Of a stretch of 64,000 bases of DNA, positions 52,088 through 59,163 are shown piece by piece. How positions within the stretch are numbered: the first letter of the stretch is position 1; each line of letters starts with the position of its first letter. Source of the DNA: Corynebacterium massiliense DSM 45435 (GTDB lineage Bacteria; Actinomycetota; Actinomycetes; Mycobacteriales; Mycobacteriaceae); the NCBI RefSeq assembly GCF_028609805.1, contig NZ_CP063189.1:62001-126000 (forward strand), given 5' to 3'. A program made the translations under genes and the position numbers. Under the pieces are notes generated by a model that saw only the letters and a program-made list of their open reading frames with translations, ran no database searches and was not told the origin of the DNA.

Positions 52088-53008
52088 ATGTCTGACCTCG
52101 CCAATGTGACGGACCTCGATGCCGCGCGGTCGGGCGATCGCGTTGACGAGACGATGACGCTGTCCCGCATGCCGCTGACCGTCCTGGTGCAGGTGTCCAA
52201 CGTGCGTGCCGATGGCGAAGTGCACCGCCACGTCGGCGTCAACGACGCGATGACCTTTGAGGAGTTGCACCGGGTCATCCAGGTGTGCTTCGACCTACGC
52301 GAAAAGGATGTGCCGTGGCACTTCTTCGAGGTCGAAGACGGGGCTCGCAGCGAGCGCATTGATCCGCAGCGCCAGGTCTCTGAAATTCTGTGGGACGAAG
52401 GCTCCGCCGTCGAGTTCCTCTGGGGCCTGTGGGAGTTCTCGGTCACCGTCACCGAAATCTATCCGCGCGATGGCGGATCGCCACAGGCACTGTGCATTGG
52501 CGGGTCGAGCGCGTTCCCCGGCTCCGAGTTCGATCTGACCACCATCAACTCCGAGCTAACCGGCCAGGACGCCATCGACGAGGCGCTCAAACTGGCCAAG
52601 GATCCGGTCTACTCCGTCATCGAGCGCTCCATGCTTTTCGATTTCGTCCCGCTCGTCCAGGCGCTCGATCTGGCCCGCGAGGTGGAGTTGGACGCGAAGG
52701 AGAAACGGGTCATCGCCACGCTCCCGCTCGAGGGAAATGACAAGGAACGCGACGCCTTCTGGAGCACCGTCCTCGCGCTGACCTGTCTGAGCGGCAAAGA
52801 GCTCACCGAGGAGATCATGGAAACGACCATGAACGCGCTGGGGTGGCGGCAGGAAAGTGGTGAGCCGTATTCCGCCGAGCAGATTCGCGCGCTGTGCGCC
52901 GCCTCGCTGGAGGAGCTCAGCAAGATCGGCGGGGTGGGCAAAAACGCGCGTCCGCCGCTGTACCGGCTGGAGATCTTCCGCGAAATACTGGGACGCCACG
53001 AACCGTGA
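52088..53008 (+). CDS. Plasmid pRiA4b ORF-3-like family protein
   Basis: The protein has 306 residues. The N-terminal domain (about 25-145) has the beta-alpha pattern of pRiA4b ORF-3/IS1096-TnpR-like proteins: VLVQVSNVRADGEVHRHV and the conserved FEELHRVIQVCFDLREKD, then WHFFEVED. Such proteins sometimes accompany insertion elements, but no transposase is next to it. The C-terminal half is uncharacterised and helical. A TACCCT -10 box ends 7 nt before the ATG. Thus it looks like a resident, expressed gene rather than an active element. Confidence 0.72.
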   Translation: MSDLANVTDLDAARSGDRVDETMTLSRMPLTVLVQVSNVRADGEVHRHVGVNDAMTFEELHRVIQVCFDLREKDVPWHFFEVEDGARSERIDPQRQVSEILWDEGSAVEFLWGLWEFSVTVTEIYPRDGGSPQALCIGGSSAFPGSEFDLTTINSELTGQDAIDEALKLAKDPVYSVIERSMLFDFVPLVQALDLAREVELDAKEKRVIATLPLEGNDKERDAFWSTVLALTCLSGKELTEEIMETTMNALGWRQESGEPYSAEQIRALCAASLEELSKIGGVGKNARPPLYRLEIFREILGRHEP

Positions 53009-53039
53009 CTGCTAAATCCGTGAGGTAGGCTAACGCGAC

Positions 53040-53450
53040 GTGGCAAAAAGCGAAGCAACTCTGAAAAAGCAGCTCGGCCGGTTCGTCGCCGTCGGGGTGT
53101 TCACTGCGCTTATCGATGCCGGCCTAACCTTCTTCCTCACCTACCTCGGCCTGCACCGCTCGGCGGCGAAGGCGATCGGGTGGGTCTTCGGCACGCTCGC
53201 TGCCTACCTGCTCAACGCGCGGTGGACGTTCGACTCCAAGGTCAGCGGCAAAACCGCCGCCGCCGTCGGTGCGCTGTACGCCTCCACGTTCGCGGTGCAG
53301 AACTTCCTGTACTGGGCCACCAACCAGCCGCTCATCAACCTCGGCTTCGAGGGGCTAACCAAGGACATCATCTCCTTCGTCATCGCCCAAGGCGTGGCCA
53401 CCATCACCAACTTCGCTATCCAGCGCGCGCTGATTTTCAAAGACCGGTAA
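53040..53450 (+). CDS. GtrA-family membrane protein (first of two)
   Basis: The protein has 136 residues with four membrane helices and the GtrA motif GWVFGTLAAYLLNARWTF near residue 45. GtrA proteins help flip polyprenyl-linked sugars; Rv3789 beside dprE1 in M. tuberculosis is the counterpart and was proposed to act on decaprenyl-phosphoryl-arabinose or as an AftA partner. The GTG start lies 8 nt after TAGGCT, so it is leaderless. A second GtrA gene follows 15 nt later. Confidence 0.87.
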   Translation: MAKSEATLKKQLGRFVAVGVFTALIDAGLTFFLTYLGLHRSAAKAIGWVFGTLAAYLLNARWTFDSKVSGKTAAAVGALYASTFAVQNFLYWATNQPLINLGFEGLTKDIISFVIAQGVATITNFAIQRALIFKDR

Positions 53451-53465
53451 GGGGAAGGCGCGAGC

Positions 53466-53963
53466 ATGGCAGAGACGGCGAAGGAAAAGACCACGAAGGA
53501 TAAAGCCGCGAGTTTCAGCAAGTCGAACTCGCTGAAGGCGCAATCCACCAAGTTCCTCATCACCGGCGGCATCGCCGCGGTGATCGACCTGGCGCTCACG
53601 TGGGTGTTCCAGATCGCGCTGGGGATGTTCGGCGACGTCGGATCCCGCACCATCGGTTTCGCGGTGGGCACGTTCACCGCGTACCTGCTCAACCGGCGGT
53701 GGACCTTCAACGCACAGCCGTCGCTGGCGCGCTTCGCCGCCGTGGCCACGACCTACGGGCTGACCTACCTGGTCAACATCCTGATGTACCGCTGGGGCTA
53801 CCACTTCCTCGACGGCAGCCTGGGCTGGGACAAAAACATCGCCCTGGCGGTCGCCTTCCTCGTCGCGCAGGGCGCGGCGACCGCCATCAACTTCCTGGTG
53901 CAGCGCTGGATCATTTTCCGGAAGAAGCGCCCGCGCTACGTTCAGAACACCGACCCTAGCTAG
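53466..53963 (+). CDS. GtrA-family membrane protein (second of two)
   Basis: The protein has 165 residues: a charged, Lys-rich N-terminus (about 30 residues) then four membrane helices. The GtrA motif GFAVGTFTAYLLNRRWTF near residue 77 parallels the first copy, so the pair probably arose by duplication, and may work as a heteromer. AAGGGGAAGG precedes the ATG. It belongs with the first GtrA in one transcript, and its stop shares CTAG (53960-53963) with the convergent phosphatase gene. Confidence 0.86.
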   Translation: MAETAKEKTTKDKAASFSKSNSLKAQSTKFLITGGIAAVIDLALTWVFQIALGMFGDVGSRTIGFAVGTFTAYLLNRRWTFNAQPSLARFAAVATTYGLTYLVNILMYRWGYHFLDGSLGWDKNIALAVAFLVAQGAATAINFLVQRWIIFRKKRPRYVQNTDPS

Positions 53964-55552
53964 CCCCGCTCGCTCGGGGTGAGCGTCTGCGTGTACAGCT
54001 CGGTGCCCTTCGTGTTCATCAGGCGGACGGTCATCTCTTTTGTTGCGCCGTCGATGTCGACCTCCCCGAAGTGCTGGTACTCGTCGAATGGGCAGGAGTT
54101 CGCGTTGTCCTTGCCCGGCGCGTGCACGTAGACCACCTCGGGTCCGAAGGTGTCGTCCATGTCGTTGGGGCCGAACGCCCCGGCGTTGAGCGGGCCGGAG
54201 ACGAATTCCCAGAACGGCGAGAAGTCCTGGAAGGACGCGCGGTCAGGTGAGTAGTGATGCGCGGCGGTGTAGTGCACGTCCGCGGTAAGCCACACGACGT
54301 TGGGCACGTCCTTGATGCCGCGCAGGACTTCGGCGATCTCGGTCTCGCGGGCGCCGGGGGCGCCGGGCTGGCCGTTGGCCGGGCCCTCCTTGTCGTCGCC
54401 GTCCGGCACTACGATGCCGAGCGGCAGGTCGTTGGCGATGATTTTCCAGGTGGCGGTGGAGTTATTCACGGCATCGATAAGCCACTGCTTCTGCTCCGCG
54501 CCGAGGATCTGCGAGCCGTTGTCGCCCATGTCGGAGGCGGTGCGGTTGTCGGACTTGTAGGTGCGCATGTCCAGCACGAAGATTTCCAGCAGCGGGCCGT
54601 AGGGGAGGCGGCGGTACACCCGGCCGTCTACCGCGAGTTTTTCGTCCAACGGCTGCCACTCGTGGAACGCCTGGTAACCGCGGGCGGCGAGGGTGTCCAC
54701 GTCCTTTTCGGTGTACTCGTCGAGGTCCAGGATCTCGCCCGGGTACCAGTTGTTCACGGTCTCGTGGTCGTCCCACTGGATGATCTGGGCGACCTCGGAG
54801 TTGAAGCGGCGGTAGTTCTCGTCCAGCAGGTTGTACTGGTACTGGCCGCGGTACTCGTCGAGGGTTTCTGCCACCTTGTCCTTGGCGGGGTGGGTGAGGT
54901 TGTGCCACACGCGGCCATCGTCAAGCGTCACGCTCTCCTCGACGGGGCCGTCGGCGTAGCAGGTGTCGCCGGAGTGGATGAAGAGGTCTGGCTGGCGGTC
55001 GGCCATGGTGGACCAGCCGGTCATGCCGCCGATGTCCGGGTTGATGCCCCAGCCCTGGCCCACGACATCGCCCGACCAGTGCAGGCGGATGTCGCTGGCT
55101 TGGTTGGGCACGGTCTTGAAGGTGCCTACGACCGGCTCGGAGGCAAGGCCCGTATCGATGTCCTCGAGGTGAACCCGGTAGTGAACCTGCTGGCCCGGCT
55201 CCATGCCCACCAGGCGCAGGCGGCCGGTGCCGTCGGTGTCCGGGGTCAGCGGGTTCGGGCTCTTGAAGGTGCGGGAGCCGGCGAAGTCGGGATTGGTGGC
55301 GGCCTCCACGATCATGTGGGCGGGGCGGTCGGCGCGGGTCCACACCAGGGCGCCATCGGTGGAGACGTCGCCGGTGGCCACGCCGTGGGTGATCTGGGGC
55401 CGGGCGGGGAGGAGACCGCCGAAGAGGTTGGAGGAGGTGGAGGACAGGTTGGCGGATTGGACGGACTGGGCGCGGGCGACGCTGGGCACAACGAGGCTGC
55501 TGGCGCCCAGAACGCCGGCGGATTTGAGCAGGGAGCGGCGGGATATACACAT
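53960..55552 (-). CDS. Second Tat-exported PhoD-like phosphatase
   Basis: The protein has 530 residues. Tat signal SRRSLLKSAG (twin Arg at residues 5-6), then a hydrophobic stretch ending ARAQ. An N-terminal Ig-like domain precedes the metallophosphoesterase domain: HSGDTCYADGP, WDDHETVNNWY and the late VWLTADVHYTAAHHYSPD. It is distinct from the first PhoD. The ATG at 55552 is favoured since a TACGTT -10 box ends 7 nt upstream and only 2 residues precede the signal. It sits inside the cell-wall block, so envelope phosphate turnover is possible. Confidence 0.87.
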   Translation of the reverse strand: MCISRRSLLKSAGVLGASSLVVPSVARAQSVQSANLSSTSSNLFGGLLPARPQITHGVATGDVSTDGALVWTRADRPAHMIVEAATNPDFAGSRTFKSPNPLTPDTDGTGRLRLVGMEPGQQVHYRVHLEDIDTGLASEPVVGTFKTVPNQASDIRLHWSGDVVGQGWGINPDIGGMTGWSTMADRQPDLFIHSGDTCYADGPVEESVTLDDGRVWHNLTHPAKDKVAETLDEYRGQYQYNLLDENYRRFNSEVAQIIQWDDHETVNNWYPGEILDLDEYTEKDVDTLAARGYQAFHEWQPLDEKLAVDGRVYRRLPYGPLLEIFVLDMRTYKSDNRTASDMGDNGSQILGAEQKQWLIDAVNNSTATWKIIANDLPLGIVVPDGDDKEGPANGQPGAPGARETEIAEVLRGIKDVPNVVWLTADVHYTAAHHYSPDRASFQDFSPFWEFVSGPLNAGAFGPNDMDDTFGPEVVYVHAPGKDNANSCPFDEYQHFGEVDIDGATKEMTVRLMNTKGTELYTQTLTPSERG

Positions 55553-55598
55553 AGCCGTCAACGTAGTCCCGCTGCATTACGGCACGAAGACGCGGAGT

Positions 55599-55801
55599 TT
55601 AATCCCGGGGAAATTCCCGTTGACTGCGGTTGGAACGGACTATCCGCGAGCCGAAGGTCACGAGTAGGAAAGCCATCAGACACGCGAAAAGATAAAGAAT
55701 GGACGGTTAATATCCGCCCAAGCAAGGATTCCCGATACCACGCCAGTCATAGCTGCGAGAGCAACAACGACCGAGTCAGAGAGCCGGCTTGATTTGCGCA
55801 T
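55599..55801 (-). CDS. Small two-helix membrane gene split between two frames
   Basis: An ATG at 55801 overlaps the stop of the glycine-zipper gene (TAATG). The first frame gives 41 residues with one helix (VVVALAAMTGVVSGILAW) and stops at 55676-55678. A second frame, overlapping by TGATG at 55674-55678, gives 25 residues (MAFLLVTFGSRIVRSN...). Extending that frame upstream gives ILYLFACLMAFLLVTF, a convincing second helix. Thus either a -1 frameshift or a mutation separates two halves of one roughly 67-residue two-helix protein, or they are coupled tiny genes. A 2-helix partner beside a secreted peptide is typical of immunity proteins; the family is not recognised. Confidence 0.5.
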
Positions 55802-56364
55802 TAGCAAGCACCCGCAGCTGCAGCGGCACCACTACCAATTGCGCTTGCTGTGCCATACCCGACTGCTCCGGCCACCGTCCCGGCTCCTGGAATAATCGAT
55901 CCTTCTGCGCCGCCGGCAAGGGCGCCACCTACGCCACCGGCGATTGCTCCTCCGGCTGTCCCCAGTACGCATCGTACCGCGCCGCGATCCTCGTAGAGAT
56001 TCTCTTCATTTGAGCCTAGGGAGTGCTGCTGGATGTGGACGGTCTTTCCGTCAGCGGAGGGTTTGTAGGTAAACCCAACCACTTCTTCGCCATTCCAAAA
56101 TTGCCGTGGGAGCGTTTCCAGCACCTCTCCGTCTGCAGATTCGATATTTACCTCGTCATCGTCTAGGGACAGACGAGCATTCGTCAGGTTTAGAACTCCG
56201 TCAGAGTCGCTATTTTTTTCGAAGCGAAACTGGGCGTCGCTGTCCTGGGAAGATGGCTCGACTTCGGTCGTCTTAGATGCATCAGATGGCTCTGCTAGCG
56301 CAGCAGGGGCCGCAAGCAGAACGGATCCAGCCGAAAGTGCGCAAACGGCTTTTCGAATGTGCAT
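55801..56364 (-). CDS. Secreted protein with a Cys-bounded glycine-zipper C-terminus
   Basis: The protein has 187 residues. A Sec signal peptide (about 1-24, ending PAALA) is followed by an acidic Ser/Asp-rich domain with beta-strand pattern (about 25-128). The C-terminal 56 residues start and end with Cys (RCVLGTAGGAIAG ... AAAAAGAC), the only two Cys of the mature chain, with a long Gly/Ala-rich hydrophobic stretch between. Glycine zippers insert in membranes and are common in class II bacteriocins. AAGGAGA precedes the ATG, and a strong promoter lies upstream. Lower GC than neighbours suggests acquisition. A toxin/bacteriocin precursor is the favoured reading; an envelope structural protein is the alternative. 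Confidence 0.65.
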   Translation of the reverse strand: MHIRKAVCALSAGSVLLAAPAALAEPSDASKTTEVEPSSQDSDAQFRFEKNSDSDGVLNLTNARLSLDDDEVNIESADGEVLETLPRQFWNGEEVVGFTYKPSADGKTVHIQQHSLGSNEENLYEDRGAVRCVLGTAGGAIAGGVGGALAGGAEGSIIPGAGTVAGAVGYGTASAIGSGAAAAAGAC

Positions 56365-56400
56365 CTTATCTCCTTTCGGAACGATTAACAGGGCGTCGAA

Positions 56401-56428
56401 ACAATAAAGTCGAACGGGGGGATGTCAA
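56401..56428 (-). promoter_or_regulatory. Strong promoter of the glycine-zipper gene
   Basis: On the minus strand TTGACA (complement of 56423-56428) and TATTGT (complement of 56401-56406) are spaced by 16 bp. The -35 is a perfect consensus hexamer, unusual in this window. The start would be near 56394, leaving a leader of about 30 nt with AAGGAGA. Confidence 0.7.
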
Positions 56429-56440
56429 TGTCCGGGGTCC

Positions 56441-57352
56441 TTACGGCCGCCGGAAGTCCTCGCGCCGGCCACGGCGGTGCAGCTTGAGCCAGTTGAAAAA
56501 GCCCTTCGGGTCGCGGCGCTGGACTAGGAAGAACCAGCCGAAGCGGGCATATTCCTGGGGGAGTAGTTTGCGCATGCCGCGCTGGCCCAGCAGGTACCCG
56601 CGGTTGCGGTAGGTGAAAAAGCGTTTGAACTCCCCGTCGGGAAACTGGGTGTGCATCTTGCCGCCGAGGATCGGCTTGAACTCGTCCGAGCCATCCGGGT
56701 GGAGGTAGGAGCAGGTGAGCGCGGTGCCGAAGGGCAGGCCGGAATTGGCCAGCCGGCGGTGGTACTCCACCTCGTCACCACGGATGAACAGGCGGTAGTC
56801 GGGCACGCCGATGATTTCCATCGCACGCGCGGAGATGAGCGCGCCGTTAAACAGGGAGGCGATGCCGGGCAGGAAATCGCCCTCCAGATCACTCAAGTGC
56901 CTGTGCCAGGTCAGTCCCTGGCGCAGCGGGAAGGCGAGACGGCCCGGGTCGTCGATGTTGCACACGGCCGGCGAGACCTCCGCGAGCTGGTGCTTTTCGG
57001 CCACGCGGTAGAGCTCTTCCAACACGCCGTGATCGGCGGGGCAGCCGTCGTCGTCGGCGCACCAGATGGCGTCCGCACCCTTCGCCAGCGCGGTGAGGAA
57101 GCCGAGGGCGAATCCGCCTGCGCCGCCCAGGTTGGTTTGGGACGGGACGTAGACGGCGCGGTCGCCGGCGTAGTCTGCGACCATGTCGCGCACTACGCTC
57201 TCCGCGCCGTTATCCACCACGATCACCCAGTCCACCGGGTGGGTCTGGTGGACCACCTGGTGAAGCGAGCGTTGGAGGAGGTCGGCGCGCTTGTGCGTGA
57301 CGATGACCGCCGCGGTCTTGCCGGATGCGCGAAGGAAATCCATGGCTCCCAT
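56441..57352 (-). CDS. glfT1: Galactofuranosyltransferase GlfT1
   Basis: This 303-residue GT2-family enzyme adds the first galactofuranose units to the rhamnosyl-GlcNAc-lipid linker of the galactan. The nucleotide-sugar motif is WCADDDGCP near residue 79, and the acceptor-side acidic segment FIRGDEVEYHRRL is near 187. Position after wzt and before the emb block matches Rv3782. The ATG at 57352 is 4 nt after the wzt stop; an ATG three codons later is also possible. Confidence 0.9.
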   Translation of the reverse strand: MGAMDFLRASGKTAAVIVTHKRADLLQRSLHQVVHQTHPVDWVIVVDNGAESVVRDMVADYAGDRAVYVPSQTNLGGAGGFALGFLTALAKGADAIWCADDDGCPADHGVLEELYRVAEKHQLAEVSPAVCNIDDPGRLAFPLRQGLTWHRHLSDLEGDFLPGIASLFNGALISARAMEIIGVPDYRLFIRGDEVEYHRRLANSGLPFGTALTCSYLHPDGSDEFKPILGGKMHTQFPDGEFKRFFTYRNRGYLLGQRGMRKLLPQEYARFGWFFLVQRRDPKGFFNWLKLHRRGRREDFRRP

Positions 57353-57356
57353 TGTG

Positions 57357-58157
57357 CTATCCCGCGTTGTCTTCCTGTTCGAAGCGGCGGCGCAAGTCGC
57401 GGACGTACTCGCCGACCTCTTCGCCCTCGTAGGCGGTGACGACGTCGGCGACCTCGCCGGCTTTTGCGATTTTCCCATGGTCGATCCACAGCGCCGTGTC
57501 GCACAGCTGCGCCAGAAAGTCGTTGGAGTGTGACGCAAAGACCAGTATGCCGGAGCGCTTGACCAGCTCCTGCAGGCGCTTTCTGGCCTTGGCCATGAAG
57601 GCGGCGTCGACGGCGCCGATGCCTTCATCGAGAAGCAGGATCTCCGGCTCGATGGAGGTGACCACGCCGAGCGCCAGGCGCACGCGCATGCCGGTTGAGT
57701 AGGTGCGCAGCGGCATGCCCAGGTAGTCGCCCAGCTCGGAGAACTCCGCGATGTCGTCCATCTTCGACTTCATCTGCTTGATGGTCTGGCCGAGGAACAG
57801 CCCGCGGATGATGATGTTGTCGTAGCCGGAGACCTCCGGGTCCATGCCCACGCCCAGGTCGAAGACGGGCGCGACGCGGCCGCGGATATCCGCCGAGCCG
57901 CGGGTGGGCTCGTAGATGTTGGACAAAAGGCGCAGCAGGGTGGACTTGCCGGCGCCGTTGTGGCCGACCAGGCCGACGCGGTCGCCTTCGCGGAGGTGGA
58001 GGTTGATGTCTTTGAGCGCCTCCACCACGACGGTGTTGTCCGCGTTCTTGCCGATGGCGCCGCCCGCCGTCGACAGCATTGCCTTCTTCAGCGAGCGCGA
58101 CTTCGCGTCGAAGATGGGGAAGTCGACGCACGCGTTGTAGGTATCGATGGAAACCAT
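57357..58157 (-). CDS. wzt: Galactan/O-antigen-type exporter ATPase Wzt
   Basis: The protein has 266 residues. It is the ATP-binding subunit of the ABC exporter that moves lipid-linked galactan across the membrane. Walker A is GHNGAGKSTLLR near residue 63, the signature YSTGMRVRLALG near 152 and Walker B ILLLDEGIGAVD near 175. The domain lacks the long C-terminal carbohydrate-binding extension of Wzt that act in O-antigen export. GAGGAG precedes the ATG by 8 nt. It sits between wzm and glfT1, as in mycobacteria (Rv3781-Rv3783). Confidence 0.92.
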   Translation of the reverse strand: MVSIDTYNACVDFPIFDAKSRSLKKAMLSTAGGAIGKNADNTVVVEALKDINLHLREGDRVGLVGHNGAGKSTLLRLLSNIYEPTRGSADIRGRVAPVFDLGVGMDPEVSGYDNIIIRGLFLGQTIKQMKSKMDDIAEFSELGDYLGMPLRTYSTGMRVRLALGVVTSIEPEILLLDEGIGAVDAAFMAKARKRLQELVKRSGILVFASHSNDFLAQLCDTALWIDHGKIAKAGEVADVVTAYEGEEVGEYVRDLRRRFEQEDNAG

Positions 58158-58181
58158 GGAATTACTCCTCGTGTCGACTTT

Positions 58182-59072
58182 CTAGACCCAGTAGCTCACG
58201 CGGAAGCGCCACCGCTTCATCACCAGCAGGGCGATGAACAGGCCGACGAGCGTGCAGGCAATGACGATGAGCCAGTGGTAGGCGGCGACGGGCTCGCCGA
58301 TCATGGGCGAGCGCACCACCTCCAGGTAGTGGTACAGCGGGTTGAGTTCCGCGATGCGGGCGCGCTGGGAGACCGCTCCGCCCTGTTCGTGCAGCGTGTC
58401 TGTCATCCATACGATCGGGGTGACGTAGAACAGCAGCTGCACCAGGGCCTCGAGCAGTGGGGCGACGTCGCGGAAGCGCGTGGCGATGATGCCGAAGAAC
58501 ATAGCCACCCACACGCCGTTGACCAGCAACAGGAACAGGCCCGGGATGAAGAGGAAGAACTCCCAGCCCAGCGCGCGCGGAAAGATGATGATGAGCGCGA
58601 GCCAGATGACCAGGTTGTGGGCCAAGAAGAGGGTCTGGCGCCACACCAGGCGGTAGACGTGCACCGACAGGGGCGCGGGGAGTTGTTTAATCAGCCCCTC
58701 GTTGTCGATGAAGATGGTCGAGCCCTCTTTGATGGCGCCCGAGATAAAGTTCCACATAATAAGGCCCACGGTGACGTGGGGCAGGAACTTCGCCACGGGG
58801 ATTTGGAAAAGCATCGAGTAGAGCAGGCCCAAGGCCGCGGCCATGACGCCGGTGGCGATGGTGATCCACAGCGGGCCCAGCACGGAGCGCCGGTAGCGCT
58901 GCTTGATGTCCTGCAGGCCCAGCATGAACCACAGTTCGCGCTGCTTGGCGCCCTGGACGAGGTCGCCCAGGGCAGCAGAAAACGACATAGAGCGCGACGC
59001 GGGGGCGTGATCCGCCTCCGGGACGTGAGTCATGCGCTCAACGTTTGCTTGCAGATTTTCTTTCTCTGACAC
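58182..59072 (-). CDS. wzm: Galactan exporter permease Wzm
   Basis: The protein has 296 residues with six predicted membrane helices (about 60-290), typical of the ABC-2 permease of polysaccharide exporters. It includes RELWFMLGLQDIKQRYRRSV near residue 40 and the amphipathic helix before the first membrane segment. It pairs with Wzt, whose gene begins 24 nt downstream. The GTG start lies 7 nt after a TAGGGT -10 box, so it begins the wzm-wzt-glfT1 operon without a leader. Confidence 0.92.
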   Translation of the reverse strand: MSEKENLQANVERMTHVPEADHAPASRSMSFSAALGDLVQGAKQRELWFMLGLQDIKQRYRRSVLGPLWITIATGVMAAALGLLYSMLFQIPVAKFLPHVTVGLIMWNFISGAIKEGSTIFIDNEGLIKQLPAPLSVHVYRLVWRQTLFLAHNLVIWLALIIIFPRALGWEFFLFIPGLFLLLVNGVWVAMFFGIIATRFRDVAPLLEALVQLLFYVTPIVWMTDTLHEQGGAVSQRARIAELNPLYHYLEVVRSPMIGEPVAAYHWLIVIACTLVGLFIALLVMKRWRFRVSYWV

Positions 59073-59163
59073 GGTGCTTACCCTAGCGCGGGAGATTTCT
59101 TGCCCGCTGGGCGGTGCCGTATAAAGTGAGAGTTCGAAGTGACGGCCAAGGGGAGGACAGGCA

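Noticed and set aside
53021..53040. A second look-alike DtxR box before the first gtrA
   Set aside because: GGTAGGCTAAC lacks one base of the core spacing and is better explained as the TAGGCT -10 box.
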